Assembly: GCA_037974665.1 (NCBI GenBank) | Contig: CM075764.1 | Coordinates: 86,174,825 to 86,238,824, forward strand | Direction: 5' to 3' | Source: Ehretia macrophylla | Taxonomy: Eukaryota; Streptophyta; Magnoliopsida; Boraginales; Ehretiaceae | Length of the DNA stretch: 64,000 nt | Shown here: one piece after another, positions 11,828 through 22,871 of the stretch | Numbering within the stretch: position 1 is the first letter of the stretch | How the letters are laid out: each line of letters starts with the position of its first letter | The notes under the pieces: generated by a model | Told to the model about the DNA's origin: nothing | Seen by the model: only the letters and a program-made list of their open reading frames with translations | Databases searched by the model: none | Position numbers and translations under genes: made by a program

Positions 11828-12646
11828 CTAAGGGCTGGCCTCAATCCCCCGAGCCGTGACCATGAACCCCAGAAATTTCCCAGCCTTAACCCAAAAAGTA
11901 CATATCTTTGGATTTAGCTTGATCCCAAACTTTTCCATGGTGGCGAAGGCTTCTACTAGCTTGGATATGTGATCTTCTACCTTTTTGCTTTTGACCAGTA
12001 TGTCATCCACATAAATCTCCATATTCCTCCTGATTTGAGACTGGAAAACCTTGTTCACCATCCTCTGGTAAGTGGCCCCAACATTCTTGAGGCCGAATGA
12101 CATGACCTCGTAATGATAAAGTCCCTTATTAGTGATGAAAGTTGTTTTCTCTCAGTCTTCGGGGGCAATCTTAATCTGGTTGTATCCTTTGAAAGCATCC
12201 ATGAAGGTGAACAACTCGCACCCCGAGGTGGCATCAACCATCTGATCAATCCAAGGCAAAGAAAAACAGTCCTTGGGGCACGCCTTATTCAGGTCGGTGA
12301 AGTCAATACATAATCTCCACTTGCCCAACGTTTTTGCAACCAGAACCACATTGGACAACCATGTCGGATATATAATCTCACATATATGGCCCGCGTCAAT
12401 CAGCTTATCCACTTCTTTAATGATATTTTTCTGCTTATCATAATAGAAATTTATGTAATTTTGCTGCACTGGACGGTAATTTGGCTCGACATTCAAGTAA
12501 TGCTCGATCACCCTAGGGTTGATACCTGTTATGCCAGTGGCAGGCCAAGCAAATATATTTTCATTTTGCAATAGGAACCGACTTATACCTTGCATGAGGT
12601 AGTCGGGAAGTTCATTCCCGATTTTGGCTTTCTTGCTTTCGTCCAA
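11828..12646 (-). pseudogene. Tat reverse transcriptase (broken; YVDD retained)
   Basis: Two minus-strand pieces. The first (12152-12646) has GHICEIIYPTWLSNVVLVAK, WRLCIDFTDLNKACPKD and FMDAFKGYNQIKIAPED. The second (11828-12103) has MSFGLKNVGATYQRMVNKVF and the catalytic IYVDDILVKS, followed by FLGFMVTARGIEASP. 'CVDFTDLNKACPKD' is characteristic of Tat-type RTs. Between the pieces a TGA replaces an Arg codon (CGA to TGA at the usual PEDREKT position). The catalytic aspartates survive but the frame does not, so no active polymerase is expected from this copy. Confidence 0.88.
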
Positions 12647-12870
12647 AAGCTAGATCTCTTGCAAGTCCTTAGCCAGACTACCACGCTTGACATCTCTCTT
12701 TTCCTCGGGTAGGTCTGCTCTCCAATTTTCCTAGTACTTTAGGTGCAAGGATGTTTCATAATATTCCCAAGCTAAAAGCTGAGCTCCTTTGAGCTTTGCA
12801 ATCCTCATAAGGGTGGAAAACTTCAACACCTGATAATAAGTTGAGGATACCGCCCTAAAATAATTCAAAG

Positions 12871-13130
12871 CTACCCGCCCAAAATTCCATTGTAGGCAGA
12901 GTCGTAGTCCATCACAATGAAGTTGGTCTGCATGGTTGCGCGTTTGTTTCCCGCCTCCAAAGTCAGTGGGAAGTTGATTATCCCCTCAGCCTTGTACATG
13001 TGCCCCATGAATCCAGCCAGGGTTCCTCTCATCGGCCTTAACCTGCTCTGATCCAACCTCAACTACTCAAAGGTCTTCAAGAATATCACCTCCACTGAGC
13101 TCCCCGTATCCACCATAATTTTTCTAACTA
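12871..13130 (-). pseudogene. Tat aspartic protease region (broken)
   Basis: Near 13082-13126 the minus strand encodes IMVDTGSSVEVIF, containing the D-T-G active-site triad of retroviral-type aspartic proteases. The region 12871-13062 continues with a segment ending FIVMDYDSAYNGILGG, matching the '...vVDxpSaYNaIlGRP' end of Tat proteases. The enzyme would cut the gag-pol polyprotein. A frame change separates the two pieces. Confidence 0.75.
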
Positions 13131-13399
13131 TGTGGTTCAAGATAGTAGCACTGATCATAAAGGGGTCGTCATGTGGGAGTAACACCCATTCTAGGTCATT
13201 TGAGGAGAAAATCAATCTTTAGAAGCCTCATACTATTCCAGCAATGGGCCCCTACTCTTACTCGGCCTAGAATAACCTTTCCGCCTTGTCAAGGTCTCTC
13301 CACCTGAGGACAAACCTCTTGCAATGGTCTCATTACAGCTTGATAGACTCCACATCCTACCCTTCTTGGGGGACTTCTCTCTCTCTTTCTTCCCCTTCC

Positions 13400-14469
13400 T
13401 TGATCTGGGTTCTAGGGTAGTTATCCCAAGACATATCTCCTCAAATGTCCTCGGGCAATTAGAGCTTTAATCGCCTGCCTCAACTCCATGCAATCTTCAG
13501 TGTTATGTTTGAAATCGTTATGAAATCGACAGAACTTGTTCTTCGACCTTCTCTCTGGCCGACCTCCTATTGGGCGAGGTGGAGGTATATTGTACTGAGC
13601 TTGTACCTCCATCAAAATTTGTTCCCTTGGAGTGTTGAAGGGAGTAAACACCATGACCCTCGGTTCTTGCCTTCGTTGTTGTTGTTGTTGCTGCTTCTTC
13701 TTAGCATCACCCTAGGCTTTATTCCTGGGCTGATCTTTCGACGCTAAAGTCTCACCCTTCTTCGCTGACTCATTCTCTTTATCACTATCCCTCTTTGCCT
13801 GAAGGATCTCATCGGCATATATATACCCTTCAGCCCTGACCATCAAGTTGGCTATAGTGTCCACCAAGTAGATGGCCAATAACGATACATCAGAGCTCCC
13901 GACCTTAGCCCACTTTGATAGGCTATCAGCTCCATATAATCCTCGAGGTGAGTGATTCTCAACGACTCCTCATTGAATCGGGTCGCGTAAAACCTCAAGG
14001 TCTCTTTTTTCTACTGCTTAATGGCCAACATGGATAAAGTGTCATGGGTCAGCCTTCGACTTCCTACGAACCGACCCAAGAACGCATCTGCGATCTTAGC
14101 AAATGTATCGATTGACCTTGACGGAAGCCCTTGGTACCAAGTCAACGTTTCCCACCAATGTAGTTGGGAATGCTTTGCATTTCACCGCGTCGGGCATCTC
14201 ATGTAGGGTCATGTGGTAGTCAAAGTTTTTGAGATAGCTGGTAGGATCTCCCTCTCCATTATACATGGCTAGATTTGGCATACGATTGCCAGTAGGCAAA
14301 GGAGTGGCCAGAATGTCGGGGGTTAATGGGTTGACCCCGAGTTAATGGACAACCTTGGCAATCGCGGCAACAGTCTTGGTTGGTTTGGGCTTCGCACCAA
14401 TTGCTATCTTCCCCTTCGTCACCTCAGGACGGTTAATAGGTCCCGAGGAACCCCGATCAACAGCTTTAG
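13400..14469 (-). pseudogene. Tat gag, middle and C-terminal part (broken)
   Basis: Minus-strand pieces. At 14096-14299 the peptide MPNLAMYNGEGDPTSYLKNF matches the start of the Tat gag core (YdGtgDPeDHlxxF). At 13421-13654 the peptide has KFCRFHNDFKHNTEDCMELR, the C-x2-H...H-x4-C nucleic-acid-binding stretch common at the end of Tat gag, followed by ALIARGHLRRYV. Gag would form the virus-like particle. The N-terminal part lies beyond an LTR insertion, at 27212-27579. A GTT/GCT simple repeat sits at 13675-13700. Confidence 0.75.
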
Positions 14470-16321
14470 TGTAAGGCCTAGTACGAGACCACGTGTACAT
14501 TAGGTCATATCGTACATAGTTAAATCATTTTATATGCATTTGACTTGTTTTATATGCTGCTAAATAGGTTTATGTATGTTTACCTTGATTTACGTGTATA
14601 TCATCGTTTAACATGTAGTCGAATATTCTAGGTGTCGTAGGAAATTAATTAACATTATAGAGCAAAGATTAGTAACTAGATAGTTAGGAATTGACCAAAA
14701 TGACAAACTAGTAATACGCAAGCAAGTTGAAGGGCACTCTTGTCCTTGGCTAAAATTTACAAAATATCCTAACACTATTTGATCTCTTCCAAGTCAAAAC
14801 ATACACCAATACACACTCACACCACACAACTAAAACATATACACACACACAATCTAAACACACACATGCACATACTACACGATTTTGCTAAGGAGAAAGG
14901 AGAAAAGAGAAGAAGAAGAAGAAAAGAAGGAAGAGGAAAGTAGAAGCAAGCCATTTTCAAGCTCTTCAACTATTTTCAATCAATTTTCTTCCATTTCTAA
15001 CTCAAAGCAAAGGTGAGGGATTCTTCAAAAATGAAGTTTAAATGCTCATTCAAGGTTATTTTGATGATTATATGATATAAATCTTGTTATAGTTTGCATA
15101 CAAGAGCCTAAATGTGAGGGTTGAGGATATTATGTGTTGTAGATCTAGGGCTTGCTCAAATTGTGAATTGATGATCTTGTGAAGTTGTGGGGTGAGCTTG
15201 GTGTTGTTCTTGTAGATGACAAAATGTATGTTACTTGTATGTAAAAGCTAGTGGCATGAAGGTAGCACATAGAGCTTGGAGGTTAATTTTGATGTTGTGA
15301 GCTATGTTGAATTCTTGGTAGGTTGGCTATTGATTGTTGAGGTGGGGAAGTTTTCATTGAGTTTTGAACTCTTGTATGATGCCTAATAGCTACCTTGAAC
15401 TTGTTTGATTGTTGCTTAGGGGGTTGGGTTATTGTAAGGTTGATTGTTATAAGGTTTTTTTTTATAACAGCACAACTGGGGGACCCCTCATCCATCGATC
15501 GACTAATGGAAGACCCCTCATCCGTTGGTAAGGCTTCGGGTGGAAAACCCCCTAGGACCCGTTGACCGATTTTACTAGGGTCTTTCGGTTAGGCCAAATA
15601 TGCAATGAACTTGTTTCGATGATTCCGGGAGCTACCGATGTCGGATTGAGGCACGGTCGGATAAGTTAGGACTGTATCGAACCCTAGTTTATCATAGTAG
15701 AATCTAATTGTGAATTTGTGTCTTTGTTTGAGGGCTAGGTAGTTGCTAACTTCTATATGTTGCTTGGGAAACTATAGAACGTAGGTAAAATTGATATCTT
15801 TATCAAGCATGATTCATAAATATTAAATGGCATCATTAGAGCTCTATAGGTGCGTATATACCTGTAGGTTAGGTACTTGCTTGTATACATTGTTAAGTAT
15901 TTATATTTGTACAATTGAAGCTTACATGCTTACATGCTACATTGTTGATATTACTACTGTAACGGAGGCAACCTACTTTGTTGTCCTCCAAATATGTTCT
16001 TACTTGATTAGTGCCCTCTCTCGCTTGGTATGACCCTTGGAGAGTTAGGTCATGTTTACTCAGTTACCGTTATATGACTTGAGCAATATAATATAATAAC
16101 CCCATGGTAGAAGTTCCGATTCCCCTAGGCAGCATCGGGCTGTCAGGTATAAGTCTCGATTACAATGGTAACTCGGGTTGTATATCCGGCTTTCACCCTC
16201 ATGTTTGGTGTGTGTGGGATTATGATATTGATGAAGCATCGAGACTGGCCATCTCCAACAACTGTTCGAGCAAACTATATCCTTTTATCTATTCTCGCTT
16301 GGTACAACCCTTAGAGAGTAG
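14470..16321 (+). mobile_element. Solo LTR B, left part (Tekay/Del-like), inserted in Tat gag
   Basis: Starts TGTAAGGCC at 14470 and runs to 16321, where a complete Tekay-like element is inserted; it resumes at 26535 and ends GGGCGTGACA at 27211. The left part contains the shared LTR box at 15964-15989 (CAACCTACTTTGTTGTCC) in the plus orientation. Joined, the LTR is about 2.5 kb, close to the 2.47-2.49 kb LTRs of the inserted element. Flanks are TTTAG on the left and TTCAA on the right, which match at only three of five bases, so a clean duplication is not demonstrated. Confidence 0.7.
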
Positions 16322-18792
16322 TGTCACGCCCCGACCTAACCCTATGCTAAAGGTTAAGTCTAGACCCAACAAACGGACAAAGTCTCCTCTGTACCGTGGA
16401 CATTCTGAAAACCTGTAAACATTCAATAAACCACAAAACAACAAGAACACCATTTCTAATTAAATCACAGTTTCAAGGCCATCCGAGCCTTAAGCAATAC
16501 AACAGTTTAGATACATACAAGCATGCATTCCACAATACTATCTTTTTTTCATAAGACCGCTTATCATACCACTCTATGATAGCATTTAAACATACTTAAG
16601 AATTAAAGTCATCCATTCAATCCCTGCAAACACCCCTAATCATGCAACAGACTAAAAGCAAGAATATTAGTTATTACATACCATAGATACATATCTCACA
16701 CTACATTTCGGCTTACAACGGAACAAATATATACATGAGCTGATATGTTCCAAAATAGGTCATAAAATAACACAAGCAAAGTCTTCACACAAACAGCAAG
16801 AACACAGTCATCTCAAGCACAAAGCACATAGCAATTAAGGCAACTGCTCCGCCTGCACCTCCTGTTTCTCACCCTCAACTAAATCAAGCTGGGGTTCAAC
16901 CTCAGCACCTCTTGAAACATGTTAGCGAGGTATGAGTAACCACAATTGCCCAGTGAGAGATAAAGTCTACCCGGGACGTGCAATGCAACAGCTAGAGCAA
17001 ATAAGCATTAAAAGCAAGTAAAAGACAATTGAAATAGCGAATAACCATACAATTAAAAGGATACGATACACTTAATCCCAACACTCTATAATTCACTTTA
17101 TCTTCGATCCACGAACCTCGATCAATGTGTTGGCATAAACCTTAATCACTCCAGTGGGTGTACTCCAGATGTAACCTGATAAACCTACGACCCAACACCC
17201 CCTAGCAACTTCGGACCAGGCGAGTGAGGGACTAGAGTACGGAGATCGAATATCCACTGGCAAGCTCGTTGCCGCCCTGCCGATATTCAATACATCCGCC
17301 CCTGACACTATAGTTGCGCAACCACGATAGAATGCACTTTAACATATGACAATATAACAACATTGGAAGCAATAGCACATGAGAGGAACAACAAAGTAGG
17401 TTATCCTCAAAGCAGTTAGAATAGAAGCATTAGCATATAACAACTAAACAGATTACAAAGGGTATTAACATATTTCACATAGAACTTTACCAAAAGCTCA
17501 AGAATGTCTTGAAAACACATTTAAACACTTAAGAAACATTTACAAGGTCATAGAAGTGTGAGATAACTAATTTCGTACTTTATCCTCTTTGTAACTTAAA
17601 CCATTTTTCTTTCCAAACACAAGCTATTGCTCTAGTTTAGCGAGCGGCCTATTTCATACTTCTAATCAACCAATAAGGTACCCCTAGGACCCTCGAAACA
17701 ACTCAATTGCCCGCGATTACCACAAAAGCCCCATTTTCCCCTTTTGAGTTTGTACTACAAGTACCCTAACCGGAACTCAACCATGGTTTAGCAAAGCATA
17801 TCTAGCACCTATATAGCTTAAGAACACTAAATATGTTGGCCAAATTAACCCGGACTTGCATTAACCCCGAAACCCCTTTTTAAAAGTCACCTATTTCACG
17901 TTTTAGCCAAGTTTCGAGCAATTCAACCTCATGGGCCTATCAATCTATCTTCATTAAAATCTAAGGCTCCTATTAGAAGCAATGATGAAGCCATAACGCA
18001 TAATTCCACAAAACCCTAGAATTTCATCACTATTCATACCTTAAAATCAAACCATCGAATTTAACCATTTAAAAAACGAATCAATGGCGTAAATGTGGTC
18101 TCTAGCACTTATATACAATGTAAAATACCATATTTGATCATATCATAAGCATTTACAAGCAATTCTATGAAATCAAGAAAGTTGCAACATTTTAGAAATG
18201 CAAAATAAACATGCAAATCCCTCACCAATGCGCGTAGAAGCTCGTAGGAGGCTAGCAAACACTCTAAACCACTTGCTCCTAGCTTGGTAGGGCTTAAAAT
18301 GGAGCCTTAAAGAGCCAAAAATCTCCTCTTTGCTTCCAAAGGGCTGTCGGGTTTGGCATTGTTCACCCCTCTTGTTTTTTTTTTCTAAGTCAACTTATGA
18401 GCTATGTGTCATGTTGAGCATATATATTACAAGTTATGTTATTTTAGTGTGAGTATGTTGATCATAATATGAGTCAAGCTAGCTTAGATTAAATCCAAAG
18501 GTGCAATTAAATGTTAGCTAGCTAGGATATAAAATTTAACTATAAAACATTATTCACTAGCTTCATAAACATTTTCTAAACGGATGCTCTTACCCTAATC
18601 GTCCAAATGCACATTTTTCTCATTCCTAAAATAATTAATATGATTTAAAAAAAATGCTAATTCAAAGTAAATAAGTGGTTGAAAAATGCAATGAATAGTT
18701 ATCATATAAAGTAACAAGTAATGCACAGTGAAAATACGCAAATAGTGGATGCAACAGTTAGAAGGTGTACGGTGAAGTTCTCGGGCGTCACA
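16322..18792 (-). mobile_element. 3' LTR of the Tekay-like element (2471 bp)
   Basis: Plus-strand ends are TGTCACGCCCCGACC and CTCGGGCGTCACA. It aligns along its length with 22878-26534 apart from the MULE insertion in that copy. In the first 130 bases I count about ten differences, so the two LTRs have diverged noticeably since insertion. The shared LTR box is at 17391-17408 in reverse orientation. Reading frames inside are not genic. Confidence 0.88.
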
Positions 18793-18805
18793 CTCTCTCC
18801 CCTTT
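18793..18805 (-). other. Polypurine tract of the Tekay-like element
   Basis: On the minus strand the sequence is AAAGGGGAGAGAG, immediately next to the TGTGACGCCC start of the 3' LTR. This is the expected plus-strand DNA priming site for reverse transcription, and it fixes the element's orientation. Confidence 0.85.
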
Positions 18806-18829
18806 AAACTAATTGCGCCCACGCAATTC

Positions 18830-19060
18830 TTACATGATTCGGTAAATAACTCTGGATAGTGATCTCGCATCTGATCCTCTCTCTCCCAAGTGGCATCCTC
18901 TATCCCGTGATGATCCCACATAATCTTAACCATCGGAATACTTTTAGTTCTCAGCTCCTGAACCTTCTGGTCTACAACCCGAAGATGTTTTTCTGTATAA
19001 GTCAAAGTCTCACTGATCTCCAACGGCTCTGGCTCAAGAACATGAGAAGGATCTGGCTGA
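18830..19060 (-). pseudogene. Integrase C-terminus with chromodomain (Tekay-like)
   Basis: Minus-strand peptide RVVDQKVQELRTKSIPMVKI, then MWDHHGIEDATWEREDQMRD and HYPELF. This is the integrase C-terminal chromodomain-type ending of Tekay/Del chromoviruses (VKVLWxNHxxEEATWExExxMRxxYP). Such domains are thought to steer insertion into heterochromatin, in keeping with the nested setting here. The upstream integrase is shifted and interrupted. Confidence 0.8.
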
Positions 19061-19194
19061 TATTTTTAAAGCACAGACACATGGAAGACATCATTAATTC
19101 TGCCCAAACTAGGAGGTAAAGCTAATCAGTAAGCCAATGCACCAACCTTCTCCGTGATTTCAAATGGTCTTACATATCTCAGACTGAGTTTACC

Positions 19195-20398
19195 TCATTT
19201 CCCATGCCGAATCAAACATTTCCGATAAGAGATTTTCAGAAATACCTGATCACCCAAGGCAAACTGCAAATCTCGGCAACGTTTATCTGCATAACTCTTC
19301 TGCCGACTTTGTGTTGTAAGCATTCTCCTTTTGATAAGCTGCACATTATCAATCATTCTGTTAATCTCAGGCAACAGAGTAGGGTCGATAGTCTTCATCT
19401 CACCAACCTCATCCCAATATAAATGAGATTTGCATTTGCGCCCATATAGTGCCTCATACGATGCCATACCAATAGTAGCTTGATAACTATTGTTATAGGA
19501 GAACTCTGCAAGTGGCAAATATTTCTCCTAACTCTTACTGAAGTCCAGAATACAACTCGCAATATATCCTCGAGGATTAGGATAGTTCTCTCAGATTGGC
19601 TGTCCGTCTGAGGGTGATAAGAAGTACTGAAGCTCAAAGTTGTGCCAAAGTCTTCTAAATCTTTTGCCAGAATTGAGATGTGAATCTGGGATCTCTGTCT
19701 GACACAATACTCTTTGGAATCCCATGAAGTCTGACAATATTCTCAACATATAATTCAGCTATCTTATCAAGAGAATCAATCTTCTTAGTAGCAATAAAGT
19801 GAGAAGTCTTGGTCAATCTATCAACAACAACCCAAACTGAGTCATTATTCTTCGAAGATCTCAGCAAGTCTGAGACGAAATCCATAGTAATATGGTCCCA
19901 TTTCCAATCAGGTATAGCCAAAGGCTGTAACAACCCTACAGGTCTCTGATTCTCCACTTTAACTTTCTAACATATAAGGCATCTAGCAACATAGTCGACA
20001 ATCTCTCTCTTCATGTTGTTCCACCAGAAGTTCTGTTTCAGATCTTTGTACATCTTTGTACTACCTGGATGGATAGTATACTTCGAACTGTATACCTGAG
20101 CAAGTATTTCTTTCTTTAAAGCTGTCTCATTCGGAATACATATTCTATCTTCGAATTTGAGAATGCCATCATCATGCAGTTTGAAATCCGACTCTCCCTC
20201 TTTAGACTTCTTTAAAACTTTGAACAATTGGGGACCAGTCTGTTGAGCTTCTCTAATCCTGGATAATAATAGAGATTGAATCTGCAAACTTGCAAATTGA
20301 ATACCAGAATTTGAAGTTTCAGGCTTCCACAAACATTGTTCTTCCATGAATTCCCAATTTTTTATAATCAAACTAGTAACAGTAGCCTTTCGGCTCAA
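19195..20398 (-). pseudogene. Tekay-like integrase, zinc-binding and catalytic core (broken)
   Basis: Minus-strand pieces in order. First, 19967-20398 with YTIHPGSTKMYKDLKQNFWW and the ending ARCLIC (H2C2 zinc-binding domain). A TAG follows where Gln is usual. Next, 19655-19957 with WDHITMDFVSDL, VDRLTKTSHFIAT and IVSDRDPRFTSQFW, giving the first two catalytic Asp residues. Then 19395-19637 with SFSTSYHPQTDSQSERTI around the catalytic Glu region. Last, 19195-19518 with LAEFSYNNSYQATIGMASYE and YGRKC. The pieces lie in different frames, so the enzyme is dead in this copy. Confidence 0.88.
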
Positions 20399-21346
20399 AA
20401 CATCAGCAACAATATTGGTCTTACCTGGTAGATAATTTATAGTATAGTTGTAGTCCTCAAGTAATTCCAGCTAATGCCTCTGCCTCATGTTGAACTCTTT
20501 ATGTGAAAACAGATATTTCAGACTCTTATGATCTGTAAAGATTTCAAATTTGTTGCCCCAGAGATAATGATGCCATTTCTTTAATGCAAGGATAATAGCT
20601 GCACCCCAAGGTGAAGAACTCGGCTGAAAGAATCCCTTCTCAAGCAGACTCTGCAGTTGAACTTTCAATTCTTGCAATTCAGGTGGAGCCATTCTATACG
20701 GAGTCTTAGAGATAGGTGTAGTCTCCGGTAATAAGTCAATCATAAACTCTATCTCTCTATCAGGTGGTAAACCAGACAATTCCTCAGGAAAAACCCCCGG
20801 AAACTCTTTCACAATAGGCACATCATTCAGTTTTAATTTGTCCCCAGGTTGGTTAATTAGATAAGCGAGATAAGCCTCACAACCTTTACCCAACAGTTTT
20901 GATGCTTTAATAGAAGAAATTATAAGAGTTCCAGTTGATTTTCTATTTCCAACTATTTCAATTATAGGCTGGTTGGGCATTTCTAGTTTCGCAATCTTCT
21001 TCCTACAATCAAGTTGTGCATAGTATCTTCCCAACCAATCCATCCCCAATATAATTTCAAAGTCATGGAAGGGTAGAATAATCAAATCAGCAGGAAATAC
21101 ACGACCCTCAATATAAATATTACATGCCTTACAAATAGATTTGGTAACAAACTTCGGACCCATAGGTATATAAACCACAATCTCATGCAACAATTTATCA
21201 TGTTTCAATTTAGCATTTTGTGCACAAATAGGTGTAATAAATGAATGAGTAGCCCCGGAGTCAATTAAAACTTTAACCGACTGATCATTAAGAAGAAAAG
21301 TACCTTCTACCACCGCAATCATATTCAGAAGCTCCTCTGCATCCAA
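20399..21346 (-). pseudogene. Protease fused to RNase H tail by in-frame deletion of the RT core
   Basis: One open frame of 291 residues (20471-21346). Residues 26-36 read [11 protein letters not shown] (aspartic protease). Residues 97-106 read [10 protein letters not shown] (protease end). Residues 190-245 hold the RT N-terminus ([18 protein letters not shown] ... [14 protein letters not shown]). The frame then passes directly, at about residues 251-256 (20580-20600), into [20 protein letters not shown], which belongs to the end of RNase H. The RT palm, including the catalytic aspartates, and most of RNase H are absent. The deletion kept the frame. The RNase H tail continues in 20399-20470. 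Confidence 0.88.
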
Positions 21347-21436
21347 AGCAAATACTCGGGCCTACTCCCGTGGCACTGGTGCCCTGGTCTGAGTACCTTG
21401 ACCAGATGTTTGACCCCTGGTGTTCTTAAATTTCAA

Positions 21437-21538
21437 GCAATCCTTGACCCTGTGTTGGTCACTCCCGCAGCCTGTACACCTGTTCAATTTCCTCCAGCAG
21501 TTCTCCACTGTGTGGCCCTGGCACTGACAGAAGCTACA
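21437..21538 (-). pseudogene. Two CCHC zinc knuckles of Tekay-like gag
   Basis: The minus strand encodes CSFCQCQGHTVENC (21497-21538) and CTGCGSDQHRVKDC (21437-21478). Both are perfect C-x2-C-x4-H-x4-C knuckles, 18 bp apart. They mark the nucleocapsid part of gag. The flanking sequence carries stops, so the knuckles survive inside a broken gene. Confidence 0.88.
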
Positions 21539-21784
21539 CTGCTGGTGACGTCTTAGAGCAGTGCCTCCTGAATGAGCTCTGTAAGTGGAGGTAGCTGAAC
21601 TACCCTGCTATAAACGTGTTGCCGCTGGACGAGGTTGACCCTGATTCTGACTCTGTACTGGTCGTGCCTGAGTCTGAGTAGGCCTAGTATAACTCAGAAT
21701 CTGCCTCGGCTGCTGACTCTGACCCACTGAAACATTCTGCCTCTAATACCCCTGACTCTGAATCTGATGTGGTCATTTACTAGG

Positions 21785-22505
21785 CTAACTCGGCTCCCCA
21801 AATAGGTCTGCTTTGCGTTTCTCGTATCTGGTAGCTATCCTGACCGCTGCGGCATAAGATGGATAATCTTGAGTAGACAAATTCAATGAAATATCGGGCA
21901 TCAGCCCTATAATAAGCTTCTGAATTCTCTTATTCTCCGGCTGCACTAACGCTAGCACATAACGAGACAAGTGGGTGAAAGCAGCGTCATACTGGTCAAC
22001 AGTCATGTTGCCCTTCTTTAGATTAATGAACTCTTGCTCTCGTCGTTCAATACCTGTCTCAGTAATGTATTTCTCTCGAAACTCTCTAACAAACTCATCC
22101 CATGTCTGCGGGGTTGCCTCAATCTCCCATCTGGATTTCACGGTGTGCCACTATTGCTCGGCATCTCCCTCGAGCAGAAACTCAGCACAAACAACCCTCC
22201 TTGCATTAGTGTACTCGAGGCCTGTAAGAATCTTCTCCACTTTGTTCAACCACAGCCAGCATATCATCGGGCTCCCCGAAGAAACTAGACGGTCCACTGT
22301 ACAAGAATTTCTCAAGATAGTTACCACCACCGCCCTCTGCTCCAGCCTGGCCCTGTCTCGGATTACCTGCAGGGACATTACCTCCCTGCCTCTGTAATAC
22401 TTGAGCAATCTGGCCTATTGCAGCCGTTAATTGTGCATTGATAGTTTGCTGATCTACCTCTTTTTCCCCAACATTCTGATTTTTGTTCTAACGACGAGGC
22501 CCCAT
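21785..22505 (-). pseudogene. Tekay-like gag (broken)
   Basis: A probable start at 22505 (minus) gives MGPRR followed by a stop, then a Gln- and Gly-rich N-terminal region. The segment 21785-22141 reads TWDEFVREFREKYITE, REQEFINLKKGNMTVDQYDA and AFTHLSRYV, the core of the retrotransposon gag domain (PF03732). It ends with ATRYEKRKADLF, leading to the zinc knuckles. At least three stops or frame changes precede the core. Confidence 0.8.
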
Positions 22506-22859
22506 CTCGGATAACTAGAATGCAAAGTGTTATGACAAGTATATATATAATTCACAAGTAAAACACATAAGAAGGAGTTCAATTAAATCCACATAAAGTC
22601 ACATATAAGATCATATGAGTACTTTATATACAAAAGATACATATAAGTCATTTGTTCATACTTTACATTCTAAACTTTCACTATATTCAATAATTCTTAA
22701 AAGGCATTTCACTTTTCTATTTCCATGCTAGCATGTTCTTTGCTAAATTAATTTTTCACTTAGTCAATCAAAGAGTCACTGATTCCTGCAATCACGCAAT
22801 CACATAATAGACCTCTACCCACAGATCGAGAATCATATCCCGGCTCATGCATTCTAATA

Positions 22860-22871
22860 GCTTTGATACCA
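22860..22871 (-). other. Primer-binding site of the Tekay-like element (Met-tRNA type)
   Basis: The minus strand reads TGGTATCAAAGC, one base different from the plant initiator Met-tRNA primer site TGGTATCAGAGC. It begins 6 bases inside the 5' LTR boundary at 22878. It confirms that the 5' end is on the right. Confidence 0.88.
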
